Made by a program: the position numbers and the translations under genes
The notes under the pieces: model-generated
Told to the model about the DNA's origin: nothing
What the model saw: only the letters and a program-made list of their open reading frames with translations
Database searches by the model: none
Assembly: GCF_039523035.1 (NCBI RefSeq)
Contig: NZ_BAAAEN010000002.1
Location: 248,001-312,000, forward strand
Direction: 5' to 3'
Source of the DNA: Pigmentiphaga daeguensis
GTDB taxonomy: Bacteria; Pseudomonadota; Gammaproteobacteria; Burkholderiales; Burkholderiaceae_B
Length of the DNA: 64,000 bases
Shown: positions 43,743 to 52,251 of the stretch, in pieces
How the letters are laid out: each line of letters opens with the position of its first letter
Numbering within the stretch: the first letter of the stretch is position 1

Positions 43743-44354
43743 TCAGTATCCGACGGTGAAGCGCCGCCCCGTATGCGCGGGCTTTTCCACTTCGTCCAGC
43801 ATCGCGATGGCGAAGTCTTCCATGGAGATCCAGCTGCGGCCGTCCGCCGCGGTCAGCAGCGTATCGCCGCCCAGGCGGAACGTGCCCGTGCGCTCGCCCG
43901 GCGTGAACAGCGCCGAGGGCGACAGGAACGTCCAATCCAGGTCCTTCTCGGTCCGCAGGGCGTTCAGCCAGTCACGCCCGGCCAGCGCCTCGGGCTTGTA
44001 CTCGGCCGGGAACGTCGGCGTGTCCACCAGCGCGATTCCGGGAGCCACCTCCAGGCTGCCGGCGCCGCCCACTACCAGCAGTCGCCGCACGCCGGCCTGC
44101 CTGACGGGGCCGAGGACGGCGGCCAGAGGCGAGGTGGCGAAGCGCACACTGCTGATGACCGCGTCCTTGCCGCGCAGGGCGTCGGCCAGCTTCGCGCCGT
44201 CGGCCAGGTCGACGTCCAGGGTCTCCAGGCCGGGGCGTGCGGCGAGCTTCGAGGCGTGGCGGGCGAGGGCGGTGACGTGGTGGCCGCGGGCCAGGGCTTC
44301 GTTGACGAGGCGGCTGCCGACGTTGCCGGTGGCGCCGAGGATGGCGATGTTCAT
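43743..44354 (-). CDS. NAD(P)-binding oxidoreductase of the NmrA/SDR-like type
   Basis: This 203-residue cytosolic Rossmann-fold protein has the dinucleotide motif GATGNVGSRLV at 7-17, an LSPSALFTPG segment and a C-terminal RRFTVGY. Related proteins are atypical short-chain dehydrogenases such as flavin/biliverdin reductase-like or quinone-responsive NmrA proteins. The canonical YxxxK pair is not evident, so the activity is uncertain. It is monocistronic. Confidence 0.82.
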   Translation of the reverse strand: MNIAILGATGNVGSRLVNEALARGHHVTALARHASKLAARPGLETLDVDLADGAKLADALRGKDAVISSVRFATSPLAAVLGPVRQAGVRRLLVVGGAGSLEVAPGIALVDTPTFPAEYKPEALAGRDWLNALRTEKDLDWTFLSPSALFTPGERTGTFRLGGDTLLTAADGRSWISMEDFAIAMLDEVEKPAHTGRRFTVGY

Positions 44355-44639
44355 GGAAACTCCTTGATAGTGAGGGGACGGAGGGAAACCGTCGCGACAG
44401 CCATCAGCTTAGGGGCTGTCCCATGAGGGAAAAACAGGGGTGGCCGCCATAGTTTGTTTCGGTTTACGGTCAAATGCGGGCTCCTTTCGCAGCGTCGTAG
44501 GCAAGGGTTACATCCCATTCCTGTTCCCCGGGAAGCGACAAGCGTATAGATAGGGCCCATGTCCGACGGCCGCGGCCGGGCATTGCGCTTGCTACGGCCC
44601 GGGGCGGACACTCTGCCGCTGTCCCCCAAGGAGCCCATA

Positions 44640-45668
44640 TTGACCACCATGCTTCGAGGTCCCGCGCACAGAATGGCCGGGAACGACACCGCCTTTTCGA
44701 TGGAAGGCGCGCCGTCCCCCGGGCGGCGCGCCGATACGGCGCCGCTTGACAATCGCGCGGCGGAACTGGCCGCCGGCCTGCGGGATGCGCAGGCCCATAT
44801 CGATCCGAAGTTTCTTTACGACGCGCAAGGGTGCGTCCTGTTCAACGCCATCTGCGAACTCGAGGAGTACTACCCGACCCGCACCGAGCGGGCCATCTTC
44901 GAGGCCCATCGTCCGGCCATCGCCCGGTCCCTGCCGCGCCGCATCCAGTGGGTGGACCTGGGCTGCGGAGATTGCGCGAAGTCCCGTTCCTGGCTGGCCC
45001 ACGTGGACGCCTGCCGATATCTGGGCGTGGACATCGCCGCCGACTGCCTGCGGCACGAGGTGGCGGCGCTGGGGCGCAAATTCCCCCAGATCGCCTGCGT
45101 GGCCGTGGAGGCGGACTTCTCGGGCGACCTGGACCTGCGCCGCCACCTGGTCGATATCGAGGAGCATCCGCCGGTGTTTTTCTACCCCGGATCGTCCATC
45201 GGCAACTTCGATCCGGAGCGAGCCGTCGCGCTGATGGCCGCGATCTGCCGCCAGGCCGGTCCGCGCGGCAGTCTGTTGATCAGCGCCGACCTGCGCAAGG
45301 ACAGGCGCGTGATGGAGCGCGCCTATGCCGACGACCTGGGCGTGACGGCGGCATTCAACCGCAACGTGCTGCGCGTATGCAACCGGGTGCTGGGCAGCGA
45401 CTTCCAGCCGGCCGAGTTCGACCATGAGTCGCGCTTCGACGATGGCCACGGCCGTATCGAGATGCGGCTGCGGGCCCGGCAGCGGCAGCGCGTACGCTGG
45501 GGGACGTCGGAGCGGATATTCGAGGCAGGCGAGGAGATCGTGACCGAGCATTCCTACAAGTACACGCCGGCGCAGTTCGATGCCATGCTGGCGCAGGCGG
45601 GTTTTTCGGTGCGCAACATGTGGACCGATCCCCGTTCGTGGTTCGGCGTTTTCCTGGCCCAGCGATGA
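44640..45668 (+). CDS. egtD: L-histidine N-alpha-methyltransferase EgtD
   Basis: This is a SAM-dependent enzyme that trimethylates histidine to hercynine, the first step of ergothioneine synthesis. It has the SAM motif WVDLGCGDCAKSR, FFYPGSSIGNFDPERA, which contacts substrate, and a C-terminal EHSYKYTPAQFDAML. The frame is open from 44559. A TTG at 44640 lies 6 nt after AAGGAG (44628-44633) and is the best-supported start. ATG at 44649 is an alternative. The stop overlaps the egtB start by ATGA. Confidence 0.93.
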   Translation: MTTMLRGPAHRMAGNDTAFSMEGAPSPGRRADTAPLDNRAAELAAGLRDAQAHIDPKFLYDAQGCVLFNAICELEEYYPTRTERAIFEAHRPAIARSLPRRIQWVDLGCGDCAKSRSWLAHVDACRYLGVDIAADCLRHEVAALGRKFPQIACVAVEADFSGDLDLRRHLVDIEEHPPVFFYPGSSIGNFDPERAVALMAAICRQAGPRGSLLISADLRKDRRVMERAYADDLGVTAAFNRNVLRVCNRVLGSDFQPAEFDHESRFDDGHGRIEMRLRARQRQRVRWGTSERIFEAGEEIVTEHSYKYTPAQFDAMLAQAGFSVRNMWTDPRSWFGVFLAQR

Positions 45669-46936
45669 ACGCGCGCGACGATGTGTTCGTTCCCGAGTTG
45701 CTGGCCCGCCGCGTGGCGGCCGTGCGCGAGGCGACGCTGGCCCTCCTGGACGGGTTGACGCCCGAGGACTGCATGCTGCAGTCCATGCCCGAGGCCAGTC
45801 CGGTCAAGTGGCACGTCGGCCACGTCGCGTGGTTCTTCGAGACCTTCGTGCTCGAACCGTGGCAGCCGGGCTTCAGGCCCTTCGATCCCGCCTTCCGCGA
45901 GCTGTTCAACTCCTACTACGTGGGCGTGGGCGAGCGGCATCCGCGCGGCCAGCGGGGGCTGCTCTCGCGTCCGTCGCTGGACCGGGTCATGGCCTACCAG
46001 CAGTCGGTGCTGGAACGCCTGCTGGCCTGGATGGACGATGACGCGCCGCCGCGGGCGCTGGCGCTGGTCGAGCTCGGCCTGCATCACGAACAGCAGCACC
46101 AGGAACTGATCGCGACCGACCTGAAGCACCACTTCTGGCACAACCCTCTGCTGCCCGCGTGGCGGCCGGCCCGGGCCAAGGAACCGCCGTCGGAACCCGG
46201 GCCGGCGGCATTCCTGCGCTATGACGAGGGACTGGCGGACGTGGGGCATGCGGGCGAAGGCTTTGCCTTCGACAACGAGGCGCCGCGGCACCGCGTGTGG
46301 GTCGATGCGTTCGAACTGGCGCAGCGCCCGGTCTCGAATGCGGAATACCTGGCCTTCATCGAGGACGACGGCTATGGCCGGCCGGACTTGTGGTTGTCCG
46401 ACGGCTGGGATGCGCGCGTGCGCGGTGGATGGGACATGCCGCTGTACTGGATGCGGCGCGACGGCCGATGGATGTGCCATACGGTGGCCGGGCCGCTCCC
46501 CATGGACCCGGCCGAGCCCGTCTGCCACTTGAGCTATTACGAGGCCGATGCCTATGCCCGGTGGGCGGGCGCCCGGCTGCCGACGGAACAGGAATGGGAA
46601 ATCGCGGCCGCGCGGGCCATGGCCGAAGGCGCCGGCCTGCCGGCCGATGGGGACTTCGCCGAGTCGGGGCTGCTGCATCCAGCGCGGCTGCGCGCCGATG
46701 CGCCCGGTTTCCTGGGCGGTGTCTGGCAGTGGACGCAAAGCGCCTACCTGCCGTATCCGGGTTTTCGTCCCGCCGCCGGCGCGGTGGGGGAATACAACGG
46801 CAAGTTCATGATCAACCAGATGGTGCTGCGGGGCGGGTCCTGCGCCACGCCTCGCAGTCACATCCGTGTCACGTACCGCAATTTCTTTGCGCCTGGCTCG
46901 CGCTGGCAGTACGCCGGCCTGCGGCTGGCGCGATAA
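45665..46936 (+). CDS. egtB: Hercynine oxygenase (sulfoxide synthase) EgtB
   Basis: This 423-residue non-haem iron enzyme joins hercynine to a cysteine-containing thiol with O2, the second step of ergothioneine synthesis. An N-terminal DinB-like domain supplies iron ligands from WHVGHVAWF (near His51) and HHEQQHQEL (near 134-141). The C-terminal FGE-sulfatase domain ends with LRGGSCATPRSHIRVTYRN. It is translationally coupled to egtD by a 4-bp overlap. Whether it uses cysteine or gamma-glutamylcysteine cannot be decided. No egtA or egtC is adjacent. Confidence 0.93.
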   Translation: MNARDDVFVPELLARRVAAVREATLALLDGLTPEDCMLQSMPEASPVKWHVGHVAWFFETFVLEPWQPGFRPFDPAFRELFNSYYVGVGERHPRGQRGLLSRPSLDRVMAYQQSVLERLLAWMDDDAPPRALALVELGLHHEQQHQELIATDLKHHFWHNPLLPAWRPARAKEPPSEPGPAAFLRYDEGLADVGHAGEGFAFDNEAPRHRVWVDAFELAQRPVSNAEYLAFIEDDGYGRPDLWLSDGWDARVRGGWDMPLYWMRRDGRWMCHTVAGPLPMDPAEPVCHLSYYEADAYARWAGARLPTEQEWEIAAARAMAEGAGLPADGDFAESGLLHPARLRADAPGFLGGVWQWTQSAYLPYPGFRPAAGAVGEYNGKFMINQMVLRGGSCATPRSHIRVTYRNFFAPGSRWQYAGLRLAR

Positions 46937-46946
46937 GGAGCCGAGC

Positions 46947-47177
46947 ATGAAGGAACCCGAGAAGCGGCGGCCGGAACGGACCCGGGCCCAGGACGACATG
47001 GGCCGGGGCGAGCCGCGGCTGCCCCACGAGCACGACGAATCGCACGACAGCCAGGAAAGCGCGCCGCGCAAGGTGATCGAGCAGGCCTACGAGGATGTGC
47101 AATCGGGCCAGGAAGACACCGACCTGCGCTCCAGCGGAGGCCGGCGCGAGCCGAGCGTGCCGCGCAACGAACGCTGA
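46947..47177 (+). CDS. Small highly charged hydrophilic protein
   Basis: This 76-residue protein is rich in Glu, Arg, Asp, Gln and Pro with almost no hydrophobic residues, so it is probably disordered and cytosolic. The ATG at 46947 has a suitable AAGGAG site. It lies 10 bp after egtB on the same strand and may be co-transcribed. No family was recognised. Confidence 0.6.
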   Translation: MKEPEKRRPERTRAQDDMGRGEPRLPHEHDESHDSQESAPRKVIEQAYEDVQSGQEDTDLRSSGGRREPSVPRNER

Positions 47178-47192
47178 AGCGGGCGGGGCCGT

Positions 47193-49142
47193 TCAGCGCG
47201 CCTTGCCCTTGGGGGCGGCGGTATCGGCGTTGCGGCGGGCCTCGCGCAGGTTGGCCAGCAGGCCCTGGCAGTCGGCGTCGGTGCCAGGGCCGGTCTCGAT
47301 CAGCGGGATCAGCGCGGCCAGCGGATTGATGAATGCCAGCGCGACGGAAGCGCCCGCGCGCGCGAACAGCGAGGCTTTGTCGATCTTGAAGTCGGGGGCG
47401 CCGAAAGTGCCGACGATGTCGATGGGCGAGCGGGCCACCAGTATGCTCTTGTCCTTGGGCCGGGGTTCGAAGCGCAGCCCCAGGCGTTCGTTGCGCAGGT
47501 CTATGGTCCCATGGCCGTCGATGCGCGTGTCGTCGGTGTCGACGACCAGGGCCTGCGAAGTGGCGATGCCGTCCTTGACCCCGAAGGTGGCGACCGCGCA
47601 GCGCAGCCGCGTGTCCTTGTCTCCGCCGATCAGGAATCCCAGCGCCTGGGAGGCGTCCAGGCCGATGGCCTCGACCAGCAGGTTGGAGATCTCGCCGCCG
47701 GTCACGGCCACGCCCACGGTGCCGTCGGCACGCCCCAGCATGGCCCGTATCGAGTTGCCGGCGGTCTTGAGCTTCACGTCGGCGCCCAGCGTACCCTCGC
47801 TTTTCTGCATCAGTTTCACGTCGGGGAACAGCCGGTTCAGCCGGGCCCGCCGCACGCCGATATGGGCGTCGGTGCGTATCACCGGCTGGCGTGCGTCCAG
47901 CGTGATGTCCGAGCGCAGCTCGCCGCCCGCATAGCCGAAATTCAGCGGCACCAGCTTGAGCACGCCGTCCTGCAGCACGAGGTGGGCCGAGAAATCGTCG
48001 AAGGCCCAGGGGCCTCGCACGCGCACGTCGCCCGCGTCCAGCGTGACGTCGGCGTCGATGGCGTTGAGCCGCTCCAGCCTGAACTCGGCGTCGGGCAGGA
48101 TGCGGCGGTCGGCCGCCGGCCGGGGCGCGGCCTGCTCCTTCTGCGCCGTGGCATCGTCGCGCACGCCGATCAGGGGGCCGAGATCCTTCATGTCCAGCAC
48201 GCGGCTCTTGAGCTTGGCGCGCAGCATGGGCTTGTCGCGGCGCATCTCGTAGCTGGCGTCGCCGGAGATGTCGGTCGAGCCTATCCTGCCGTCCATGCCC
48301 GTCAGGCCGAAGTTCATGCCGTCGCGCTTCAATCGGCCCTTGATGCGGTAGGGCGGGGTGGTGGGCAGGGGCAGGTTGATGTACGGATACAGCGTGGACA
48401 GGGTCGGCCCGGCGATGTCCAGCGCCACGTCCACGGAGGCATCGCCGAACGGATCGCCCACCTGGCCCTCGGCCCGGATGCGGGTGGGGCCGCCCTTGGC
48501 ATCGATGAAGAACGGAAAGGGCGTACCCGAATCGCGCAGCGTCAGGATGCCGCCGGTGCGCGCCACGCCGCCGAAGGCGGCGTCATGGTAGTGGCCGCCG
48601 AATTCCAGCTTCATCCCGTAGGCCGGCCCGGAGGCGGGCGTCTCCATGCTGTCGGCCTGCAAGTAGGCATCGGCCTTCAGCACGCGGTCGTCGTAGTTCA
48701 CCTTCACGCGGTTCAAGGACAGCGCGCGCACCACCACGTCGGGGGGCGGTCCGCCATCGTCCTGCCGGGCCAGGGTCCAGTTGTTGGCGCCCGACGCATC
48801 GCGGGCCAGATGGGCCTGGGCGCCGTCCACCGACAGCAGGTCCAGCACGACGGCGTGCCGCAGCAGGGGCAGCAGCCGGACCTGGACCTCGATGGATTCG
48901 GCCTGCAGCATGCGCTCGGGCTTGGCGCCGGGAATGTTGTCCACGGCCAGCCCGTGCAGGCGGATGCGGGTGACGGGCCGCAGCCGCATGCGGAAGTCCT
49001 CGAGCACCACTTGCCGCCCCAGCCTTTCGGTGGCCAGTCTTTCCACCGGCCCCCGCAGGAAGCGCCAGTCGGTCAGCAAGGCGGCGACAACCAGAAGGAC
49101 GACGACTCCAGCAACGGCGGCAAGGATTCCTTTTGTTCGCAT
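47193..49142 (-). CDS. AsmA-family envelope protein
   Basis: This 649-residue protein has an N-terminal membrane anchor (AAVAGVVVLLVVAALLT at about 8-24). The long beta-rich periplasmic region is typical of AsmA/TamB-like proteins (VNAR and VDLA-type repeats), with conserved parts near the C terminus (LRFEPRPKDKSILVARSPIDI). These proteins form hydrophobic grooves and are involved in phospholipid transport or outer-membrane homeostasis. It is transcribed alone, next to rpoN on the same strand. Confidence 0.88.
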   Translation of the reverse strand: MRTKGILAAVAGVVVLLVVAALLTDWRFLRGPVERLATERLGRQVVLEDFRMRLRPVTRIRLHGLAVDNIPGAKPERMLQAESIEVQVRLLPLLRHAVVLDLLSVDGAQAHLARDASGANNWTLARQDDGGPPPDVVVRALSLNRVKVNYDDRVLKADAYLQADSMETPASGPAYGMKLEFGGHYHDAAFGGVARTGGILTLRDSGTPFPFFIDAKGGPTRIRAEGQVGDPFGDASVDVALDIAGPTLSTLYPYINLPLPTTPPYRIKGRLKRDGMNFGLTGMDGRIGSTDISGDASYEMRRDKPMLRAKLKSRVLDMKDLGPLIGVRDDATAQKEQAAPRPAADRRILPDAEFRLERLNAIDADVTLDAGDVRVRGPWAFDDFSAHLVLQDGVLKLVPLNFGYAGGELRSDITLDARQPVIRTDAHIGVRRARLNRLFPDVKLMQKSEGTLGADVKLKTAGNSIRAMLGRADGTVGVAVTGGEISNLLVEAIGLDASQALGFLIGGDKDTRLRCAVATFGVKDGIATSQALVVDTDDTRIDGHGTIDLRNERLGLRFEPRPKDKSILVARSPIDIVGTFGAPDFKIDKASLFARAGASVALAFINPLAALIPLIETGPGTDADCQGLLANLREARRNADTAAPKGKAR

Positions 49143-49191
49143 CGGCAGGTTCCGCGAGTGGGGGATACCCCTGTCCCCGCGTTTTAACGGC

Positions 49192-50634
49192 TCACGGCTG
49201 TTTGCGCAATTCCGCGGGCGGCAGCTTCATCAGGTCGCGGTACTTGGTTACGGTGCGCCGTGCCACCACCACGCCCTGTTCGGCCAGCATCCTGGTCAAC
49301 GAGACGTCGGACAGGGGGTCGCGGCGATCCTCGGCGGCGATCATGTCGCGGATCAGCGCCCGCACGGCGGCGGCCGAACATCGGCCGCCGGTTTCGGTGG
49401 CCAGTTCGCGCGAGAAGAAATGCTTGAACTCGAACACGCCGCGCGGCGTGGCCATGTACTTGTTGTTCGTCGCCCGCGACACCGTGGATTCATGCAGGTC
49501 CAGTTCTTCGGCCACCTTGCGCAGCACCAGCGGCTTGAGCGCGATCTCGCCATAATCGAAGAAGGTGCGCTGGTGCGCGACGATGGCCTCGGCCACGCGC
49601 TGGATGGTGGTGAAGCGCTGTTCGACGTTGCGTATCAGCCAGCGTGCTTCCTGCAGTTCCTGCGCGAGCGGGGCGCGGTCGTCGCAGCGCGCCTTGCGGA
49701 ACAGGTTGGCATAGGCGTGGTGCAGGCGAGCCTTGGGCATGACCGCGGGATTGGTGGAGATCACCCATTTGTTCCGGACCTTGCGCACGATCACGTCCGG
49801 CACGATATGGTCGGTGCCTTCTTCCGAGAACGCCAGGCCCGGCCGGGGCGTCAGGCTGCGAATAAGGCGGCAGGCCACCGCCAGGTCTTCGTCGTTGCAT
49901 CCCAGCCGGCGGCGCAGTTCGGCCGTCTCGCGGCGCGCCATCAGGTCCAGGTAGCGGTCGGCGATCGCCATCGCCAGCGCGCGCCCCGGCGTCGTCTCGG
50001 CCAGCGCTGCCAGCTGCAGGCGCAGGCATTCTCCCAGGTTGCGCGCGGCAAGCCCCGGAGCGTCCAGGTGCTGGACCAGGGTCAGGGCGACCATCCATTC
50101 GTCGTGCGTGGGGGCGGGTTGTACGGCGAGCGTGGCCGCCAGATCGTCGAAGTCCTGGCGCAGATAGCCGTCCTCGTCCAGCGCCTCGATGATGATCTCG
50201 GCCAGCAGCCGGTCGCGGTCCCCGAGCCGGTAGCCGCACAACTGCTGGTGCAGGTGGTCGTGCAGCCCCATGGAACTGTGCGTCCACTGCCCGATGTCGG
50301 GACGATCCTCGCCATCGTCGTCGCGCGTCCGGGTGCCGGCGTAGCTGCCGCCATAGGGTTCCGGGTCGAACGCGGGCGGTGGGGGTTCCTGGGCATCGTC
50401 GGCCTCGGCGGAGCCGGTGGTGTTGCGGTCCACGGAAAGGATCGAATCGCCGGCTTGCGCCCCCGAAGAGGCTTCCTGGTCGTCTTCCTCCAGGAAGGGA
50501 TTGTTCGCGATGGCTTGCTGCAGCTCCTGTGTGAACTCGAGCGCGGACATCTGCAACAACTTGACGGACTGCTGGAGCCTGGGCGTCAAGGAGAGTTGCT
50601 GCCGCACACGCATGTCGTAAGTAGCTTGAACCAA
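49192..50634 (-). CDS. rpoN: RNA polymerase sigma-54 factor
   Basis: This 480-residue protein has all three regions of RpoN. The Gln/Leu-rich activator-interacting region I is at 1-50 (QQLSLTPRLQQSVKLLQMSA), followed by an acidic region II, a core-binding region, an HTH, and the RpoN box ARRTVTKYRD at 458-467, which reads the -24 element. It lacks the common lptB, hpf or ptsN neighbours and may be a second rpoN copy. Its own upstream region has a consensus -24/-12 promoter, so it may be autoregulated. Two sigma-54 activators lie within 5 kb. Confidence 0.96.
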   Translation of the reverse strand: MVQATYDMRVRQQLSLTPRLQQSVKLLQMSALEFTQELQQAIANNPFLEEDDQEASSGAQAGDSILSVDRNTTGSAEADDAQEPPPPAFDPEPYGGSYAGTRTRDDDGEDRPDIGQWTHSSMGLHDHLHQQLCGYRLGDRDRLLAEIIIEALDEDGYLRQDFDDLAATLAVQPAPTHDEWMVALTLVQHLDAPGLAARNLGECLRLQLAALAETTPGRALAMAIADRYLDLMARRETAELRRRLGCNDEDLAVACRLIRSLTPRPGLAFSEEGTDHIVPDVIVRKVRNKWVISTNPAVMPKARLHHAYANLFRKARCDDRAPLAQELQEARWLIRNVEQRFTTIQRVAEAIVAHQRTFFDYGEIALKPLVLRKVAEELDLHESTVSRATNNKYMATPRGVFEFKHFFSRELATETGGRCSAAAVRALIRDMIAAEDRRDPLSDVSLTRMLAEQGVVVARRTVTKYRDLMKLPPAELRKQP

Positions 50635-50690
50635 TGCTGTCTCCCATGCTTGGCCGGAGGGTCGGCCGTTGATGTCGCAATCCCCCTACT

Positions 50691-50706
50691 TGCAAGCTTC
50701 GTGCCA
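50691..50706 (-). promoter_or_regulatory. Consensus sigma-54 promoter of rpoN
   Basis: On the minus strand TGGCACG-AAGC-TTGCA matches the -24/-12 consensus TGGCACG-N4-TTGCW without mismatch, with GG at 50705-50704 and GC at 50693-50692. The predicted start is near 50681, about 47 nt before the rpoN ATG. Confidence 0.8.
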
Positions 50707-50766
50707 ATGCGAAGACGTAGGCACGGCGCGCCGGACGGTGGAAAATAGCGTGCAGCTCTTGCCGGT

Positions 50767-50783
50767 CCGGTAAGTTTTACCGG
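50767..50783. promoter_or_regulatory. Perfect palindrome between rpoN and the phospholipase-D gene
   Basis: CCGGTAA-GTT-TTACCGG is a perfect 7-3-7 inverted repeat. It lies about 60-80 bp upstream of the -24 element of the rpoN promoter, the normal distance for an enhancer of a sigma-54 activator, and 69 bp upstream of the divergent gene. Regulatory function is inferred. Confidence 0.5.
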
Positions 50784-50851
50784 TGCGGTCGCCGGCGGCC
50801 AGGGTCCATGCTCGACGAAACGGGTCTGTCTCGTAACAGAATGAGAAGAAC

Positions 50852-52243
50852 ATGCGAAGCTTCCTGCGCGTCCTCCTGTACGGCCTGTGCGCGGCGCTGT
50901 TGTGCCACTGCGCCAGTCCGCTTCCCGATCCGGCCAGCGGCGTGGAGCCGCGCCGCAAGGTACGCATCTCCAGCGACGCGGGGCTGCTGACCTACCGCGA
51001 GAGCCGCCGCATCATCCAGCAACTGGACGCGCGGGCCAAGGCGGGTGATTTCCTGGCGCGGCACCTGCAGGTCGAGGAAGCCGTGGCCGATGCGCCGCTG
51101 GTCGTCGGCAACGAAGTGCGGCTCTTCGGCGACGGGCCCAGCACCTACCGCGCCATGGAAGAGGCCATAGGCGCCGCTCGCCGCTTCATACACCTGGAAA
51201 GCTACATCTTCGAGGACGACCAGATCGGCAACCGCATCGCCGAGATGCTCATCGCCAAGCGTGCGCAGGGGGTCGCCGTGGCCGTCATGGTCGATGACAT
51301 CGGCACCTTGTCCGTGCCGCCCGATCTTTTCGACCGCATGCGGCAGGCCGGCGTCCAGGTGGTCTTCTTCAATCCCGTCAACCCGCTCAAGAGCCGGGGC
51401 GGATGGTCCATCAACGAGCGCAGCCATCGCAAGATCCTGGTGGTCGATGGCGAGATCGCCTTCGTGGGCGGCATCAATCTGAGCGACGTGTACGCGTCCC
51501 GGCCGGTGGCCGGTTCGGCCCGGGCCCACGACGCCGGCAGCCGGGAGGACGCGCCCTGGCGGGACACGCACATCAGCATCCGCGGTCCCGCCGTGCCCGA
51601 CGTGGAGCGGGTATTCCTGGAGGGGTGGCGCAGCCAGGGCGGGCCGCCGCTGGGCGATCTCGATTTCCTGCCGCAGCAGCCCCGGCGCGGGCCGCACGTG
51701 GTCCGCATCCTGGTCAACCGCCCGGGTTCGGCGGACAACCACGCCATCTACCTGACGCTGCTGTCCGCCATCAACAGCTCGCAACGGTCCGTGCACATCA
51801 CCATGGCCTATTTCGTGCCCGATCCGGGCTTCATCGAGGCCCTGGCCGATGCCGCGCGCCGTGGTGTCGACGTGACGCTGCTGCTGCCGGGATTCAGCGA
51901 TTTCTCGATCGTGCTGCATGCCGGCAGATCCCACTACGAAGAACTGCTCGAGGCCGGCGTGAAGATCTACGAGCGCAAGGATGCGCTGCTGCACGCCAAG
52001 ACCGCCGTGGTGGACGGCGTCTGGTCCACGGCCGGATCCAGCAATCTCGATTGGCGCAGCTTCACCTTGAACCACGAGATCAACGCGGTGATCCTGGGCG
52101 CCGATTTCGGCGCCCAGATGGAAGCCCTGTTCGAGCGCGACAGGCAGGCGTCCGAACCGGTGTCGCTGGAGCAGTGGAAGCGGCGGCCGCTGACGGACAG
52201 GCTCAAGGAATTCATGTCGCGCCTGCTGGAGCGGTGGCTGTAG
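50852..52243 (+). CDS. Phospholipase-D/cardiolipin synthase-type membrane protein
   Basis: This 463-residue protein has an N-terminal signal or anchor (LRVLLYGLCAALLCHCAS, with a Cys pair but not a standard lipobox) and two HKD motifs: SHRKILVVDGEIAFVGG near 188-204 and LHAKTAVVDGVWSTAGS near 380-396. The order and spacing are those of cardiolipin synthases of the ClsA/ClsB type, which make cardiolipin from phosphatidylglycerol. It is divergent from rpoN with a 217-bp intergenic region containing a perfect palindrome and convergent with a sigma-54 activator gene. Confidence 0.88.
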   Translation: MRSFLRVLLYGLCAALLCHCASPLPDPASGVEPRRKVRISSDAGLLTYRESRRIIQQLDARAKAGDFLARHLQVEEAVADAPLVVGNEVRLFGDGPSTYRAMEEAIGAARRFIHLESYIFEDDQIGNRIAEMLIAKRAQGVAVAVMVDDIGTLSVPPDLFDRMRQAGVQVVFFNPVNPLKSRGGWSINERSHRKILVVDGEIAFVGGINLSDVYASRPVAGSARAHDAGSREDAPWRDTHISIRGPAVPDVERVFLEGWRSQGGPPLGDLDFLPQQPRRGPHVVRILVNRPGSADNHAIYLTLLSAINSSQRSVHITMAYFVPDPGFIEALADAARRGVDVTLLLPGFSDFSIVLHAGRSHYEELLEAGVKIYERKDALLHAKTAVVDGVWSTAGSSNLDWRSFTLNHEINAVILGADFGAQMEALFERDRQASEPVSLEQWKRRPLTDRLKEFMSRLLERWL

Positions 52244-52251
52244 CGGCGGTT

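Noticed and set aside
45665..46936. EgtB as a formylglycine-generating enzyme for the sulfatase at 19-20.6 kb
   Set aside because: It has the FGE-sulfatase domain but also the DinB iron-binding domain, and is coupled to egtD, which identifies it as a hercynine oxygenase.
50739..50754. GG-N10-GC on the plus strand as a sigma-54 promoter for the phospholipase-D gene
   Set aside because: Only TGG and TGCA match and the CACG block is missing. Chance GG-N10-GC spacing is common in this GC-rich DNA.
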